Made by a program: the position numbers and the translations under genes. A DNA stretch of 64,000 nucleotides from Staphylotrichum longicolle. Its lineage: Eukaryota; Ascomycota; Sordariomycetes; Sordariales; Chaetomiaceae. The DNA lies in the NCBI GenBank assembly GCA_019096155.1, contig JAHCVI010000001.1:4712001-4776000 (forward strand). The letters run 5' to 3'. Below, piece by piece: positions 63,914 to 64,000 of the stretch. Numbering within the stretch: position 1 is the stretch's first letter; every line of letters begins with the position of its first letter. Under the pieces are notes generated by a model. The model had not been told where the DNA came from and made no database searches. It saw only the letters and a program-made list of their open reading frames with translations.

Positions 63914-64000
63914 GGTGCCGCGGGATGAAGCACCAGTGGTGCTCAGATCAAGCTCGAAGCGGGGACAAACCAACAACAACACACGGGTAGACCTCCGTGC
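63914..64000. other. Right edge
   Basis: Only 87 bp upstream of the rhodopsin-like gene remain in the window. No feature is visible. Confidence 0.4.

Noticed and set aside
1..64000. CRISPR array, insertion sequence, retrotransposon or RIP-mutated repeat
   Set aside because: No regularly spaced repeats, terminal repeats, transposase or reverse-transcriptase signatures, and no strongly AT-shifted block were found.

Overview
The window is nuclear DNA from a filamentous ascomycete of the Pezizomycotina, most likely a GC-rich Sordariomycete. Supporting signs are 50-110 bp GT-AG introns with CTAAC-like branch sites, strong GC preference at third codon positions, a HET-domain gene, a Pth11/rhodopsin-type membrane protein, a Cdc11/AspA septin and several Zn2Cys6 or fungal-only families. 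There are about 25 protein genes and no convincing tRNA, rRNA, CRISPR array or intact transposon.

Layout. 1-14.2 kb is a conserved housekeeping block: the end of an unknown gene, dynein light intermediate chain (-), a Bax-inhibitor/Lifeguard membrane protein (+), a Cdc11-type septin (-), an Hsv2-type PROPPIN (+), the splicing factor Ist3/Snu17 (-) and ceramide synthase (+). 15.4-24.0 kb is metabolic: secreted rhamnogalacturonan acetylesterase, a GRE2-like reductase, a copper amine oxidase and a Zn2Cys6 regulator. 24.1-37.1 kb carries a C2H2 protein (-), an MCP1-like mitochondrial membrane protein, an ATP-grasp enzyme, an unknown protein (-), an acetate-transporter family protein, a mitochondrial-type SDR and a SWIRM protein (-). 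37.1-42.8 kb is a 5.7 kb interval without a recognisable gene. 42.8-52.5 kb is more accessory: an F-box/WD protein (-), a HET-domain protein, an F-box protein with an acidic tract, and an unrecognised secreted protein (-).

52.9-63.9 kb looks like part of a secondary-metabolite locus. It holds a secreted BBE-type FAD oxidase, an SDR whose catalytic Tyr is replaced by Met, a cupin protein, a UbiA-type membrane prenyltransferase, a cytochrome P450 and a rhodopsin-like membrane protein. The palindrome GTACATGTAC occurs in three gaps of this block and was not noticed elsewhere in the window. No polyketide synthase or terpene cyclase is inside the window.

A cross-cutting observation is that many genes contain single-base indels that break the frame while the amino-acid sequence on both sides stays family-like: dynein LIC, Hsv2, the Zn2Cys6 regulator, MCP1-like, F-box/WD, HET, FAD oxidase, cupin and above all the P450. 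Many fall in short homopolymers. Consensus error in the assembly is the simplest reading, but real decay of the P450 and HET genes cannot be excluded from sequence alone. Coordinates are gene spans from start to stop codon; exon borders are given in the text where I could place them.
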